Below, piece by piece: positions 11,901-26,800 of a stretch of DNA of 60,555 bases. The notes beneath the pieces are model-generated. The model was not told the DNA's origin and did no database searches. It saw only the letters and a list, made by a program, of their open reading frames with translations. Within the stretch, counting starts at the first letter, position 1; each line of letters begins with the position of its first letter. Made by a program: the position numbers and the translations under genes. The stretch is from Paramecium sonneborni (lineage: Eukaryota; Ciliophora; Oligohymenophorea; Peniculida; Parameciidae): contig CAJJDN010000180.1 in assembly GCA_905182985.1 (NCBI GenBank), positions 1 to 60,555 on the forward strand. The letters are read 5' to 3'.

Positions 11901-14900
11901 ATTATATGCCAATAAATGTTGGAATGATTCTAATGCAACAGAAACATCTCCTTGCAGAAATAGGTTGTGTTCTGATAACTCAATATTCACTACTGATGAA
12001 GAATGTGCCTATTTCTAAAAAGGGTGCAGAACCAATGGATAAGGATGTATAGAAGATACTAAATTATGCTCTGACTATTAAGGAAATCAGGCTTAATGTA
12101 ATAAATTCACAGGTTTCATTTCAAATAGTACTGATCGTTAATAATGTTACAACACAATTGGAGCTACTTCGAATACATATTGCATCGTTAAAACATGTGA
12201 AACAGCTGTTGGATTAACAAATGATACAGATTGTGCTAAATTCTTGAAAGGGTGCCTCTGGAATGGCTTGAGTTCTTGTGTAAAAGAGAATTCTGAATGC
12301 ACTGCCTTTTATGGCACTTAATCATAATGCAATACATTTATTGGCAATAAAATGCGTTGCTATGGTTTAAGCACAAATAATATCAATTCTCAATGCAAAA
12401 TTAAACAATGTGTTGATAATAATCAATCTGGACTTACTGATAAACAATGTAATGATTTCTTAGAAGGTTGTGTATCAAATGGGATAGGATGTACACCAAA
12501 AGAAACTACTTGTGATTTATTCAATGGTACTTCTGAAACTTGTTCTAAGTTCATAGGAAATGGTTAGAAATGTACTAGAATGAGCAATTGTACTACTAGG
12601 TTATGCTCTGATTATACCAATCCTACAAAGCACGAAGATTGTTATAATTATCACTCCAAATGTAGATTCTTAAACATTTTGTCAGCTTGTATTGAACAAA
12701 CACTCTGTGGTAATTATGTTGCTTAAGGAAGTACTAATACTGAAAAAAATGCTTATTGCAGAGCCTTAAAAGATGATTCTAATTTCATTTGCAGTTATCA
12801 ATCAGGAGATAATAATTGCAGCAATTACACTTGTGATTAAATATTAACCAAAACAGAGTGTGAATCTTATACACAAAGTAAAAGATGCTATTTCATCAAT
12901 AACTAATGTATTTCATCTGATAATTGTTCCTCAATAGTCATAGACAATACATCATCAACTAAACCAACAACAGATTCATCAAAGTTAACGTGGTGCAATT
13001 AATACAAAGATAGTAATAACAAATAATGCTCCTATCATTCTTCATTAAACTCTATTAAATGTTCAAATTACAGTATATGTGAATAAGTAGTTTCAGCCAC
13101 CAGCTCTGCAGATTGTAATAGATTACTTTATAAAGACCCTAATACAACCAACAAAGGATGTTTATTTTATAATAATCAATGCTATTCAATTAAACCATTA
13201 TGCTCAGATTATGTTGCTATTGGAACTAATAATACAGAAAAATCATCATTTTGTTAAGCTATGAAATTAAATACATCAATTGGTAATGCTAATACTAAAG
13301 TTATTTAATGTTAATTTGTGAATGGAGCTTCCAATTGTTCATCTGCAACTTGTGAGAGTATTTCAAGTGCCAGTAATTAAGCAGATTGTAACAAATAAGC
13401 ATTAGATTGTGTTTATTTTTCAAGTAAATGCTTTACAAAATAAAATATATGCACATCTTATATCACAACCTCACTCACTTCTGACAAACCATTATTTTGT
13501 TCATTTATGAAGAATTCATCAGGAGAGCATTGTGGATACATTGATGGTATGAATAATTGTATTAATTCCTCTTCTGATTGTAAATTATTTAGATGGGCTG
13601 CTTATAATAGTAATCCTGCTCCTTCGCCTGTTCCATCAACTAACTCAAATAAAAGAACATATTGCTAATAACGAAGATCAACTCAAGGTAGATTATGTGG
13701 ATATAATTACAATGATTCCTAATGTAGTTTAGAAACTAACTATTGTGAATTAATTCAATCTCCCACATCCTAAATGAGTTGCGATATTTAAGTAAAAGGA
13801 TGCACTTATATATAATCAACTTCACTATGTGCCACAACTTCTAGATTAACTACTTGCAATGATATTACTTTTGATGTTTCAAGTTTATCTACTGACACTG
13901 ATAAATTGAATTATTGTAAATCAGTTAAGAATTATAATGGTTATTGTACTTGGATATCTGGAAATGGATTTTGTGATGATTTGCCATCAGCATGTACATC
14001 AATTAATATAAGCGCTGTCACAAATGATAACGATAGAGCCACGTATTGTTTAAGTAGAGCTAGTAATGCAGGAAACTGTGCTTGGAGAATAGGAGATTCA
14101 AATAGTACTTGTAGAGCAATTTCTTGTTTTGATATCACTTATGCTCTAAATTAAGCTACCTGCGATAGTGTAATGTCTGGTTGTATCTATTATTAAAAAT
14201 AATGTATAACTTATCAATCTACTTGTAATAAATATTATGCTTATGGGGCAAATGATGATTAGAAATTGTATTTTTGTTAAGGGTTAACTCAAACAACCAG
14301 CAATTATCAATGTACTTATATAATGGGAAGTTCATTTTGCACGGTTAAACTTAGCAGTTGTGCCTCTTATTCGGTGAGCACTTTGAGTGATGCTAACAAA
14401 TTGACTTGGTGTTATTTTTTAAAAGATTTATCATCAAATATTTGCGCCTTTTAAACTGGAGATAGTACTTGTAAGCAGATTACTTGTGAATTAGTAATTA
14501 CTCCATAATCATAAAGTGATTGTGATCTATATTTAACAGGATGCCAATTTTACAAAAGCTACTGCTATACAAAACCAACAACCTGCAGTTCTTATTCTAT
14601 TCCTTCTACTATTACTGATAAAGTTGCATTCTGTACAAATCTTAAAAACACATCAAATTTATATTGTGGATATGTAAGTGGAAGTACATGTTCAGCTTAA
14701 GTTAATTGTACTTCAATTACTGCAGTTGGTTCAACTATTGCTGAAAAATAAACTTATTGCTAAGCAAGAAAATCTTAATTTGGATATGTTTGTGATTATT
14801 CTACTGGAAGTAATTGTTTCTAAATGGATACATCTCTGAGTTGCACCTCAGTCACAGGATCAATAATAAATCAAGATAGTTGTTAGTTTTTTTCAGCTAA

Positions 14901-17900
14901 TTGTTCTTATTTGGATACAACCAAAAAATGTGATTTGAACTCGAATTTAAATACTTGTGATAAATATTAATTTAGTAGTACAATTGATGAGGATACAAAA
15001 TTAATTTATTGCAGATCTGTTTTATCTGGTGGTTGTAATTATTAGTTTGGTGATACTAAATGTTCAAATTAAGTAACATAATGCAATTAATTTTTAATTA
15101 CAAGTGTCAATGATAAAAAGAGTTATTGTTAAGCTAGAATGAGTTAGAATAGTTATTGTTCATATGATGAATAGAATGAGAGTTAATGCAGTTAAATAAA
15201 ATGCAGTGATATAGAGAATGCAAATTCATAGAGGGATTGCAATAAACGTATGTCTGGTTGTACTTATTATCGAAACTCTTGTTTTTCATCTGAAAATAAT
15301 TGTAATTTGTATAAGACTTATGGAACAGATGATGAAGTAAAAAAAGTTTATTGTGAAGGATTGAAAGCTTCAGACGGTACATTATGTACTTTCATATCAG
15401 GTGAGGGAGTATGTATAAATTAAAAGAGCAGTTGTTCATCTTATGATGTTTCTGTTTTAACAGACAAATAGATTTGGTGTGAAAAGCTAATTTAGAGCGA
15501 TGGAAAAGGATGTACAAACACAAACGATTCGCCGACTTGCAGTTTAAAAAGTTATATATGCGAGACAATTGTAGCAAATAGTTAAATAGATTGCAATAAA
15601 ATTCTTAATAATGAATGTATATATTACAATTAAAAATGTTACACAAAATAAAGTAGTTGTTCAGGGTATGTAATTCCTTTAGGAATAACAAATAAACAAC
15701 TTTATTGCAAGAACATGTTTGATAGTTAATTATAGTATTGCACAGGTGGGACAACAAATTGTGGATCACCAACAATAGATTGCACAGATATCTAAACTAG
15801 TGGTAGTGATAATTAATAAAAGAGAAGCTATTGTAGAGAATACAAAAACTCAGATGGGTAAATGTGTGGATATTCATCTGGATTAAATTGTGAAATCGAA
15901 AAAAATTATTGCAGTGTTATTACAAATGCATCAAGTTAGGAATATTGTGATTCGAGATTAGATAATTGCGTATATATTTAAAAGAATGGAAAATGTATTG
16001 AGTCATATTTGGTTTAGGATTGTACTGGGATGTTATTCAATACTGGTTTATCAAATGCAAATCGAGTCACTTATTGTTAAGCCTATGATCCATATGGTAA
16101 TGCATGTACTTGGAGTACAGCAGGAGATCATTGTGAATTAGATTCAAAGTAGTGTTAAGACTTTGATGCTTCTGGATAATCAGATAAAAGATCATTTTGT
16201 TAATCAAAATAAGGATACAATTGTTCATGGAGAAATGGAGACTCATCCTCATTGTGTAGAAATTTCAAATGTTAAGATGTAGATCTTGCTTAGAGTTAAT
16301 CTGATTGCGATTCTATAATATATGGATGTAGTTTCTATATTAATTCTTGTTTCACTCCAGAAAATAATTGTGATAATTATTATGCTTTAGGTACTGATAC
16401 ATCAGTGAAGTAAAAATTTTGTAATGGAATCTAAACACTATCTAATCAAAAATGTACATATTTAACAGATGATTACAAATGTAGAATGAGAGATCTATGT
16501 GCAAATTACAATGTTAGTAGTATAAGTGATAAGCTCAATGCGTGTTTAGGAATGTATGATTCAGCAGGAATCTAATGTATTTATGTTAAAGGAACTACTT
16601 GTAATGTAGTTGATAAATGTGAAACTTACACTGGCTTATCTAATATGAGTAATTGTACAACTTTATTTGATAACAATAAAAGAAATTGTCTCCAAGGCAT
16701 TTCATCATGTCTTACTTTTATTTGTGAAAATATTAGCAATCCATTATCATAAAGTGATTGTGACACTTAATTGAAAGGATTATGCTATTATAACAACACT
16801 AATTCTAAATGTATCACCATATCTGATTGTTCAACTTATAAAAGAAGTGATTGGCCAGTCAATTCTGATTCTATTAAGCATTGTTCAACTCTTATTGATA
16901 AAAATGGACATCATTGCACAGCGGATGATGTATCTAGTACATAATGTAGGGAGAGATTATGCAGCGATAAATTATACTATTTGAATTCAGATTGTAAAGA
17001 ATGGAGATCTTCTTGTAAATCAGATGGATCCAAATGTATTGATTCTACTAAAGCATGTTCATAATTTACTGGCAATTAAAATTCATGTAGTAAATATTTA
17101 GACTCTGATAATCTTAATTATTGTAAAGTGATTAATGGTTCTGAATAAACGACTGGGCCTTGTTTATCATTGTCTTGTTATCAAAATACAACAGCCAATT
17201 CTGATTCTGAATGTCAATCTTATTAAAATGGATGTTTAACCAGAGGAGTTGGATGTATTCCAAATACAGCAAAATGTGATGAATATAGAGGAACAAGAGA
17301 TTAATGCACTAAATTTAATGGTTATGTAAGTCAAACGAAAAGTGAAATCTGTTCTGGAGATTTTACAAATACTGATTAATCTAAGTGTAGATCAAGAATA
17401 TGTTCAGACAATCTAATTGATAATAGTGATGCTTTATGTTCATATTTTAAATCTGGTTGTGTAACAAATGGTTAAGGTTGTATTGATATTAATGCTAGTT
17501 GTAGCAGTTATAAAGGCACATAATCATAATGTAGTAAATTCATGGGTAATAATAAAACAGTCTATTGTTGGAATAATATAGATGCTCCTAGTAATTATAA
17601 TTGTGTTGATAAACAATGTAATCATATTCTTGGCACTTCAGATTAATTATGCGAACAAGCTTTTCCAAAAATATTGATTAATGGAACTTTGACTCTTCTT
17701 TGTGTCAGTAATGGTAGCAATTGTATTAAACATCCAGCTAAATGTAGTGATTTTGTAGGAGATAATATTGATTGTTAAAATTTCACTGCCATAATTGATG
17801 GACCATGTAGAGGTAATTTAGATAATTCTGTTGGAAAATGTTAGCCAAGATAATGTTATGATGCACCTAAATCATATAATACTGATGCTTAATGTTAAGA

Positions 17901-19743
17901 TTATCATCCTACTTGTTTAACAACAGGATAAGGATGTATGAAATTTCAATTTTATAATACTGAGGGTAAACCAACATTAAAATGCAATAGTATTGTAAGC
18001 AATGATGTTTGTGCTTTAAAATTGGGTTGTACTTTAGCCAGTCAATGTTTAACATCAGTTTCATCCTGTTCAGCATTGACATCATAAGCAGTTTGCTAAA
18101 CAACAGTTTTAGCAAATGAAAAGAAATGTGTATATGATTTATCAATCAATAAATGCAGAGAGTTTTAATGTTCTGATTTTGTTGGAATTAATGAACATGA
18201 TCAATGTTAGAAATTCAGTAATGATTGTACAACTAATGGAAATGGATGCATAATTATGAAGCCATGTGAATAATATTATGAAAAACTAACATGTCAATCA
18301 GCATACTCTAGTGATCCAATTTAAAGGTGTTCATGGATTGATTAAAGGTGTAGATAGAGAGAGTGCAAAGATTTCTATGGTAAAACAAACTCATTATGTA
18401 AATCATTCCTTTCGAATTGTATTACTAATGGTTAAATTTGTGTTGGTCCAAAGTATTAATGTTCAGAACTATTAGAAAAAACTTGTTAAACTGATTATTT
18501 AGGAAATCCTTGTCTATTCTTCAATGGAATATGTTATTCATACTCTAAGTGCGAAGATCTGAAATTCACATCACATTAACAATGTCAATCATTTTCAGAA
18601 TTTTGTACTTCCAATTAAATAAATTGTATTCCTATTAATAAATGCCAAAATTATACCTAATAAGAATCATGTAAAATAGGAATTGATGGAAATTGTGGTT
18701 GGAATAATGATAAATGCAATTTATTTAAATAATGTTCAGATGTTTTAGGAACATCGACTCCTATTTGTTAACAATACTCTAACATTTGCATTAGTGATGG
18801 AGTAAAATGTGTTGAATAAAACATATGCTCATTTTATTCTTCATAATTTTTATGTGAACATAATAAAGGACTTGATGGAATATGTATTTGGATAGATAAT
18901 GTATGTAGATTAAAATAATGTGAAGATTTAACAACCAATACTGAAACTTTCAACAAATGCTTAAATCAATTAAGTCCCATATAATGTTCTAGTAATGGCA
19001 CAAAATGTATCTCTCTATAATCCTGTTAGTATTATGATGATAAATCATGTTTTTTAGGAACAGATGGACCTTGCATTTACAAATTACCTTCTGATAGAAC
19101 TTCAGGATAAGTCTCTTGTAGACTTAAATAGTGTTAAGATGTTATAGGTAAAAATTTGGATGTTTGTTTATCTGCTTTCGATTCCTCATACAAAAGATGT
19201 GTCTCTAATGGGAAGACATGTATTGATTTTAATTATTGTGGATAATATACAACTAAAATTGCATGTGCTTCAGGAGGTATAGATGGATAATGTGCTTTTC
19301 TACCCATCACTTCCTAATCTAATGATGGTACTTGTAAACGTTTTACATAATGCTCTGATGCCAATAGTGATAAAGATGCATGTCTTTCTAATTCCAAATA
19401 TTGTTAATGGGTATCATCAGGAGTAACTAAATAATGTATTCCACATACTTGTCCCACTTATAATTCAAAAAAAGATTGTTATCCTGTCCCTAGTTTAGAT
19501 CAAAAATCTTTCCTTCTTTGTGCTAAAATCAATAACACCTGCGTAGAAGTCCAACCTACTACATTAACCATAGATACATGCTTCATTAATAGTGCCTAAA
19601 CATATATTTGGAATACTTCTACATCTAAATGTGTTTAATGTAAAATTAAAACAGACAATAGTATTGCTCCGAATTCATAAATAACCACTAAATCCGCTTA
19701 CAGGCTATTTATTTTTACAATTTTATTCCTTTAGTCTTTTTGA
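8959..19743 (+). CDS. Giant GPI-anchored cysteine-repeat surface (immobilization) antigen
   Basis: ATG 8959 opens a hydrophobic signal peptide (MELLILFLIEL), then almost the whole protein is Cys-periodic, with 8 Cys per roughly 75 residues, as in Paramecium surface antigen repeats (Pfam PF01508). Outer units carry GCV.NG.GC and C.KFIGSDG.C motifs; central units carry CGY..G...C and (T)DK..(F/Y)C motifs. The C-terminus is hydrophobic (FIFTILFLQSF, TGA 19741-19743), fitting a GPI-anchor signal. One 23-nt intron lies at 9404-9426. Bases 8997-10160 recur after an N as 10162-11325, which breaks the frame. Dropping one copy plus the N gives 9597 coding bases and 3198 residues with no TGA. Such proteins coat the cell and cilia and are expressed one at a time. 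It is larger than typical antigens (about 2200-2700 residues). Some mid-gene divergence argues against a recent tandem array. Confidence 0.9.
8997..11325. repeat. Direct duplication of 1164 bp around an N (10161), inside the antigen gene
   Basis: Bases 8997-10160 and 10162-11325 have equal length and agree at every stretch compared, including the 23-nt intron (copies at 9404-9426 and 10569-10591). They flank a single N. The 1165-base offset is not a multiple of three, so the raw sequence is frameshifted at the N, whereas removing one copy restores the frame through to the stop codon. This is best explained as an unmerged contig overlap, not biology. Confidence 0.92.
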
Positions 19744-19825
19744 CAAGACATTTGTCTTCATTATGAAAAATTATATTTTTATTTTGAAACAAAATATTAC
19801 AATTTTCAATTTGTATTATATTATA

Positions 19826-22800
19826 TCAAATATATATATTATTTATTTTATTACCGTATTTTTCTTAATTTTGAATTTTCAATCTGTTCCTTCTCCAAAA
19901 GTATAAAAACACAATTATTATTATCATAATTCCCAATACACCTAATATTTACTCTAAAAACTTGTCAGCTTATAATGTTACTAAAAGAGTTTAAGATGAT
20001 ATATCATTTGTTGCTCTCAATTTGAATTATACTTCTTTATCAGAATTCCCTAATATTATGTAACCTATACTTCCATAATAATATTCATTATCTTCTGTAA
20101 CAAAAATTAAATCATTATGATCTTCTATAGTTGTTATTTGTTTAATTTTTTGATTAAAAATCTAATGAGATAGATTATCGAATTAATCATTTAGTTTCGA
20201 AGACAAGATAAATGAGCTAAAGTAATCATAATAGATTTATTTTTCCCGTAAATCAAATAAGTAGTTTTTTTGGTAAGATTTCAAAATTATTAAGTTTTTA
20301 TAACATTCAATGCTTTTTATTTCATCATTTAGAGGGTTTCGAAGCACATATTTAATTATGTACTATTATATAGATTTATTTAACTCAAAAATCAATAAGC
20401 TGATTAAAGAAAACTAGTGATTGTTTTGCAATACTTCTATTTATAGAATGTTATCATCTAAACTGCTTGATAATATTTAAAAATTTGTAATCGAAAAATC
20501 ACTTAAAAATTCATTCCTATGCAGCTCTTCAATTATGATACTTTTTTTCATCAATAAAACCTAGTTTAGGTTTAATTATCCATCTTCAATAGAATATATA
20601 TTAATTTCAATTTCATTACTAATCCATTTATTACTCCATAAAATTTCTAAATAAAGTTTTTAGGAACCTTAGACATAAATAATGTTTTAATATACTGATT
20701 CTAATAAATAAATATCTGTTTGAGAAATATAAAAGTTATAACCAAGAAATTTCACTAATTTACCAGTATAACTCCATGTTTACTCAAAATTATTTACACC
20801 CTAGTATTAAAATTGTTTACTGATTCTTTAAATTAATTTCTTCTGGTTTTTGAAATCAAATTAATAAACTTTTACAACTATAAAATTCCCATCAATATCA
20901 AAGGTTAATAATTCAGTTTCAAGTTACAAAACTATTGATGTATTATCTTGCTTATTTGAATTAAGCAAATAAAAATTTTCTTCTTTTTTAAAAAAATATA
21001 GATTGAGAAAAATTGAATTTAATGATATTTATGTTTAGTAGATACATTTATTCATTGAAGTTTTGTTACATTCCATAATTATTCCATTTATAATATATGG
21101 ACCAAGTATAGTGAATGTTGATGAATCATCTATTGTTAGATTATGAATTGGTCCATAAAAGTATTTATTGAGGTTTAATAATCTATATTATAAATTTTTT
21201 GAATTCAATGTAATTTTTGAAGTTCTTAAAAGAATTTGATAACAAAATTATTTAATTGTTAATTTTAGAGTAAATTTTTTTGTAAGATTTTTTATTTTTT
21301 GAGAGCTTGAAATTAAACTAATATTAACAGAATATTATGAATGATCTGGTATAATTCTTAAAGGATTCAATTTAATTTAAAAATATTTCAAATCATAAAT
21401 CATTAACTATTGAGTGCTATCATAATAATACAAATTATAATCAGAAATAAAGAATATTAATCTGCTTATCTATATAATGTCTAATAATTTTAAAGTAGAA
21501 TTATAATTTGTAGAAAAAATATGGATAAATGTGAGATTATCTTTTACACTAACTATTGCTAAGTACTTTTCTTCAATAACGTAATGCACTGGAGTTACTA
21601 ATTAATACCCAATTATTTGATAGTAATAAATAGATAGTAATTCTTCTTGGTTAAGATAAAATATCTCAATTTAATTATTTTCTACATGTACAGTGATTAT
21701 CTCAAATAAATTCAGTATTATTAACTCAATTTAGATTATTTGTCTTTCAGGCATCTTAAAATGGAGGGTTTTATTCTAAATTTTAACTAAAATAAAGTCA
21801 GGATACTAAACTAATTCAAATTTTATGTTTCTGTGATAAAATTTTATAGGTAATTCTAAATATAAATCTTCATTAATGTAATTGTAGATTAATAAATTCA
21901 AAATTTCTATTTTAATTAATAGTGGTCTTGCTTCTTAATCTGTAAAGATTAACAAATAATTATTGAATTATTTATATGAGACAATATGAGCGTAAATTTG
22001 AATTTCTTCTTAGATAATATCCTTTTCATTATGATATATTAATTTTATTTTTTTATCATGAAGTTTAAAAAAAATAATAAAGTCCTTGTATTAAATTAAT
22101 TAAATATTTCTTAATTCAAACCTTTAATCTTTGCTTGAATTATTACATTTACTGTAAATTAAATAAATATCATGCTATATTTATATATAAAAATGCTAAT
22201 ATAAGTACATTAAATAAGATTGGTTATTATCTGAGTAACAAAAATAATTGAATTTTTGTCTATCTTAAATACTTTATATTTAGCTTTAATTTGAAAAACT
22301 TAGAGAAAAAGATTCATCCAATATTAAGTCGTCTTTTAAAATATTAACATCTTTAATTTAATTACAGTCTTACTAGGTCTAGTCTTGAGTATATATTTCA
22401 ATTTAATTTGAAATGTTATTGAATTAATCAAGATAAGTGAATTAGTAACAGATGGAATTAATAACCATTTATAAATTGAATATAGTTTAAAATAAATATA
22501 GGTATTTTTTTGTTGGCTAGATATAATCTTTAAAAAATTTGTATTTATAAACTTGTATTAAATGTTTTTCGGCATCAATTTAGTAAAAGAAATTAAATTC
22601 ATCAATAAAGTAAATTGTTGATTGGAGTATTGAAAATGTTTAATTGAAAATAGAGTTTATTCTTAAGAAAATAATTTTTTCATATTGAATAAATAAATAA
22701 TCATCCATTTATAAAATTTTACGAGGATTTGAAGGAATACTGAATTACTTATAATCTTAATAATGGAAATCAAGAATAAGGTTTTAGCTTTTAAGTAATA

Positions 22801-23683
22801 AACGCTGATTACATAATTTATTTAATACAAGTTATTTGATTTCATGTTCAAAAAAATATTCTTCAAACTATTTCGTTATATGGTTGTATTTTAAGTAATT
22901 AGAATAAAATATTAAATAAATTTATTATTAACAAAAGGAAACATCTTCTACTTATTAATATTAATTTCCTTGTTAAGTCTGGAATAATTCCTCAAAATTT
23001 AAAATAGTTTTTATAGTATCATTTTCAAACTTTAAGATTGCCCAATCTTAACATTTATAATATGCAACAAAATATTATTCATTAGAAAATTAAAAATATT
23101 ATTTTTTGCATTTTTAGATTTATTCTAGAGATAATTGATGATTTATCAATAATGTTGTTACATTTTTTAAATCTAAAAGATAAATAAGTAAATTTGTTTA
23201 AGTATGGCATAAAATTACAAAAGATTGATGATGATGTTAAAAAAAATTATCACAATTCATATTAAATTTAGGCTAAAAATAAATGGTATTCTTTTCATTT
23301 ATACGAATGTCTTAATTTTAATCATTAACAAATGCATCAGTACATTAAATAAAATATTATTCATTATCTAAACTAAGTTTACAAATTATTTTTTAGTATT
23401 TTTTATTTTGATTGAATGAATCAATTGTTGTAGTAGATATTAGCTTTCCTTTAAAATTTAATATAATTGCAAAATCTTTAGATATAAGTTATGATGAATA
23501 TTAATTTATTGAAGAAACGTCATCCATATCACTTTCTGCTGCAATAAAATTTTCTGAATCATAGAAATATGTTTCATTTTTATAACAATATTTGTGTTAA
23601 CAATTCCTACATGAGCTAAGTTAAATATAGTAATTCAGTAAAGAAATGACAATCAGAAATTTATTTTTGAAAATTTTTAGCAT
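19826..23683 (-). CDS. Large type I membrane protein of unknown function
   Basis: One uninterrupted frame of 1285 residues runs from ATG 23683 to TGA 19826-19828, with no intron needed. The N-terminus is a signal peptide (MLKIFKNKFLIVISLL) followed by a short Cys cluster (SSCRNCQHKYC). The bulk is a Gln/Asn/Ile-rich, Cys-poor ectodomain with many beta-strand-like stretches. Near the C-terminus a single hydrophobic span (ILGVLGIMIIIIVFLYF) is followed by a basic stop-transfer and a short cytoplasmic tail. No family was recognised; a beta-propeller-like ectodomain is possible but unproven. The gene converges on the antigen gene, the two stop codons lying 82 bases apart. A second large signal-peptide/TM protein of similar design lies at 41044-46028; relatedness was not shown. 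Confidence 0.8.
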
Positions 23684-23826
23684 TTAATTAATTTTAATAT
23701 TGTTTTTTTTTTGTAATCACTGAAGTTTTCAGAACAAAATGAAATTCAACTGTCATTAAAATTTATTTTTATCTTTAATCTTAATTAAAATAATAAAAAT
23801 ATTTATATAGATAAACTTATAAAATA

Positions 23827-26800
23827 TCAATCAAATTTTAATAATTCCATTTAATGTTTATCCCAAATTTTTTTTTCTTAATGTTCTTATTTCAACCATT
23901 TTTATATATTTTATATAATTTCTGATAGTCTTTCATTGTATTAAGCCAATTTCTAAAATTATTTGTTCTAATCAATACTTTTTTCCAGTAGATCAATATC
24001 ATATATTAATTCATTTATTTGAGAAAACTCATAAAAATTCAAATTAGCATTTAAAGCAACTTCATTTAAAAAACTAATATAAAATTAAAAAATTTACCTC
24101 TTTAATTAATAAATTTTTTGATAAACTTTCTCAACCTTTTTATCTTCTAAAGTTGATTTTCCAGTCAAATTCATTCTCAACTTATAATAAGTAATGAGAC
24201 TATTAGTTTCATCTTATTTGACTTTAGTATAATTTTAAGAATAATTTGTATTTAGACTGTAACTTTCAACAATACCAAAAATACCATCTGAAGACATAAA
24301 CTAATGGAGAATATTTTTAGTATCCGTCATTATATCATGATTTAAAATTTTTTCTTTTTCAAGCTCTTAAAATATATTTAGGAGATTTTAAGAAAAAATA
24401 TTAGTTTAGTCTATTGTTAATTATTTTAGATTTATTATTAATACCTTAAACAATTTTAAATAATAATTAAGATTATGTTCTTAATTTTCTCTTGATTTTA
24501 AGATTATATTTATAATAACTTTTAACACACATTCACAAAGCAAAGGAAAAGTGGCAAAGTCCTTCATGAAATTATTGTTATCTAATATTAATTCCTCATT
24601 TTAATATAAATGAATTTATATATATTCGAAAAGTTCCCTTGTTAATATCAGATTGAATTACATATACTTAATAGGATTCTGAATATTTTGTTAATTCTCT
24701 TCATCATAATATAATTTTTTTAACTTAACATAAGCATCTGAATATTTTTTCCAAAATTCAATTCTATCCTCGTTTTTTTAAGCTTTTGACGATTCTGTGT
24801 CAATGCCTTCTTCTTTTTCTTCTTAATTAATTTATTATTCTTAAAATTTGATAAATTCAAATTCTGTTACATCTAATTTTATATGATTATTTTCTTTCAA
24901 ACTTGCAAAAGACAAAAGTAAGCAAAGAACTATATAAGTAACTTCATATTATAGTTAAACATCCTAATATAAGCTTAAAAAATCCGATCTTACTGATTTG
25001 GATTGAATAAATTTAAACCAAAGTATAATGGCAAAAATGCTCACACAATTTCTTTTAACTTCATAAAATCTTAAATGATATGACACATCAACTGCTTAAA
25101 GGAATTAAAAATTATTGTTTAAACTAATATTTGTAAATGATAATAAGAAATTTAGATTTATGATTACTTTGAGCAAATTATTTTTATTTTCTTTTTTATT
25201 TTTATTTTTATTTTCTTTTTCCTATTTAGTTTTTTACATTAACTTTTTTAATGATTCAATAAAAATCAACTCTTCTTCTTTTGTTACCTCAATTTTAACT
25301 AATTTCTTTTCCTTTTCATTTTGGAAGATTAGTTTTGTACAAATTTAAGTTGGCTTTATGTTGAAAATTAAATTAATGAATTTTTTTTAAATTTACTGAA
25401 TTACTTTTATTGAATCAAATAAATAACAACCACCTTCCAAATTAATTGAACCTTCCTTGTTGAATAATTTCAAATAGCTATCTTTTTAAATAACAGCAAA
25501 TGCTTAACCTATAAAATTTAGAGAGTCAGATTAAAATATGTAAATTTTAAATACTATACTAATAGCTCTAAATAAAGAATTCTAAAAGTTTTTTCTAAAG
25601 TCAAATTAATATAATAATGATCCAGACAATAATAAAAACATAATTTTAAAACAAGCTTGCAATGATATATTTTCGAATATTTCATCCATTTTTCGATTCT
25701 CAAAATGAAATTTAAATAGTACATAAAATAATGTAGTATATTATTCTACTTATTTAATATGATCTTATTTAAAATCGATATTAAATAATTCTTCAAGGTG
25801 TTTTAATTAGTTATTTAAATTTAATGAAAATACTTTATTTAATTTTTTTAAAGTTATATCAACAATATTCTATGTTTAATTATTATTATTTAGCATATTT
25901 TATAAAAGTTTTTAGAATTCTTGAATTTATAATTCTTGTTCTACACAAAATAAAATTTTAACATAACTTTTACTATTCAATTCATTCTCAATCTTTTTCT
26001 TACATTAACTTAAACCATCTTAATTTTGTTTCTAAAAAGTTTAAAAAGTATGAAATACATGAGTTAATAGAAAGATTTAAAATTAAGTATCATTTATCTA
26101 TTTATATTTCTAACTATTATAATATTAAAGTTAATCTTCAGACAAATAGAACATTTTTTTTTTAAATATAAAATATTATAAATCTAATTAACTACCAATT
26201 TTATTAATTAAATTGTTTGGATCATGGGGAGATAATTCAAGTTGATAAAGATGAGTTCGATTGGTTTTTAAAATTTTTAAAAGCTCAAAACATTCAATGG
26301 CTTCTAAATATGATACAACAAAATATTAAATATCTCTATTAGCATAATCTATCAAAGATTTCTAAAATTCATTCTCTAAAAATTAAAAATAAGAATTTTC
26401 TTTCTTAATACTTTATCTTTTCACTTCCTCTATTATAATATTTGAAAAAATCTAGACTGTATCGAATAAATTAGTATACCAATCATTTTATTTAAATGAG
26501 GAATTTAGGAATAATTTTATTTATTTATTAAAAGTATTAATGAATTAAGTTCTTGTCCTAATATAAGAATTACATAAATCTTCTAAATTATGTTAAATTT
26601 TCATCTAAGGTAGTTATTTAAATATATTATTTTGAGATTTCTCAATGAATTAGAGTTCTTCTTTTAACTTGGAATGATTTATTAAATTATTCTTCTTAGC
26701 ATAATTTAGTACTTCTAAATAAAAACAACTATTATCAACATCAATTCTTAATAATGAAATACATTTATCGATATTAGATAGTTTTAATTAAATAATAGCT

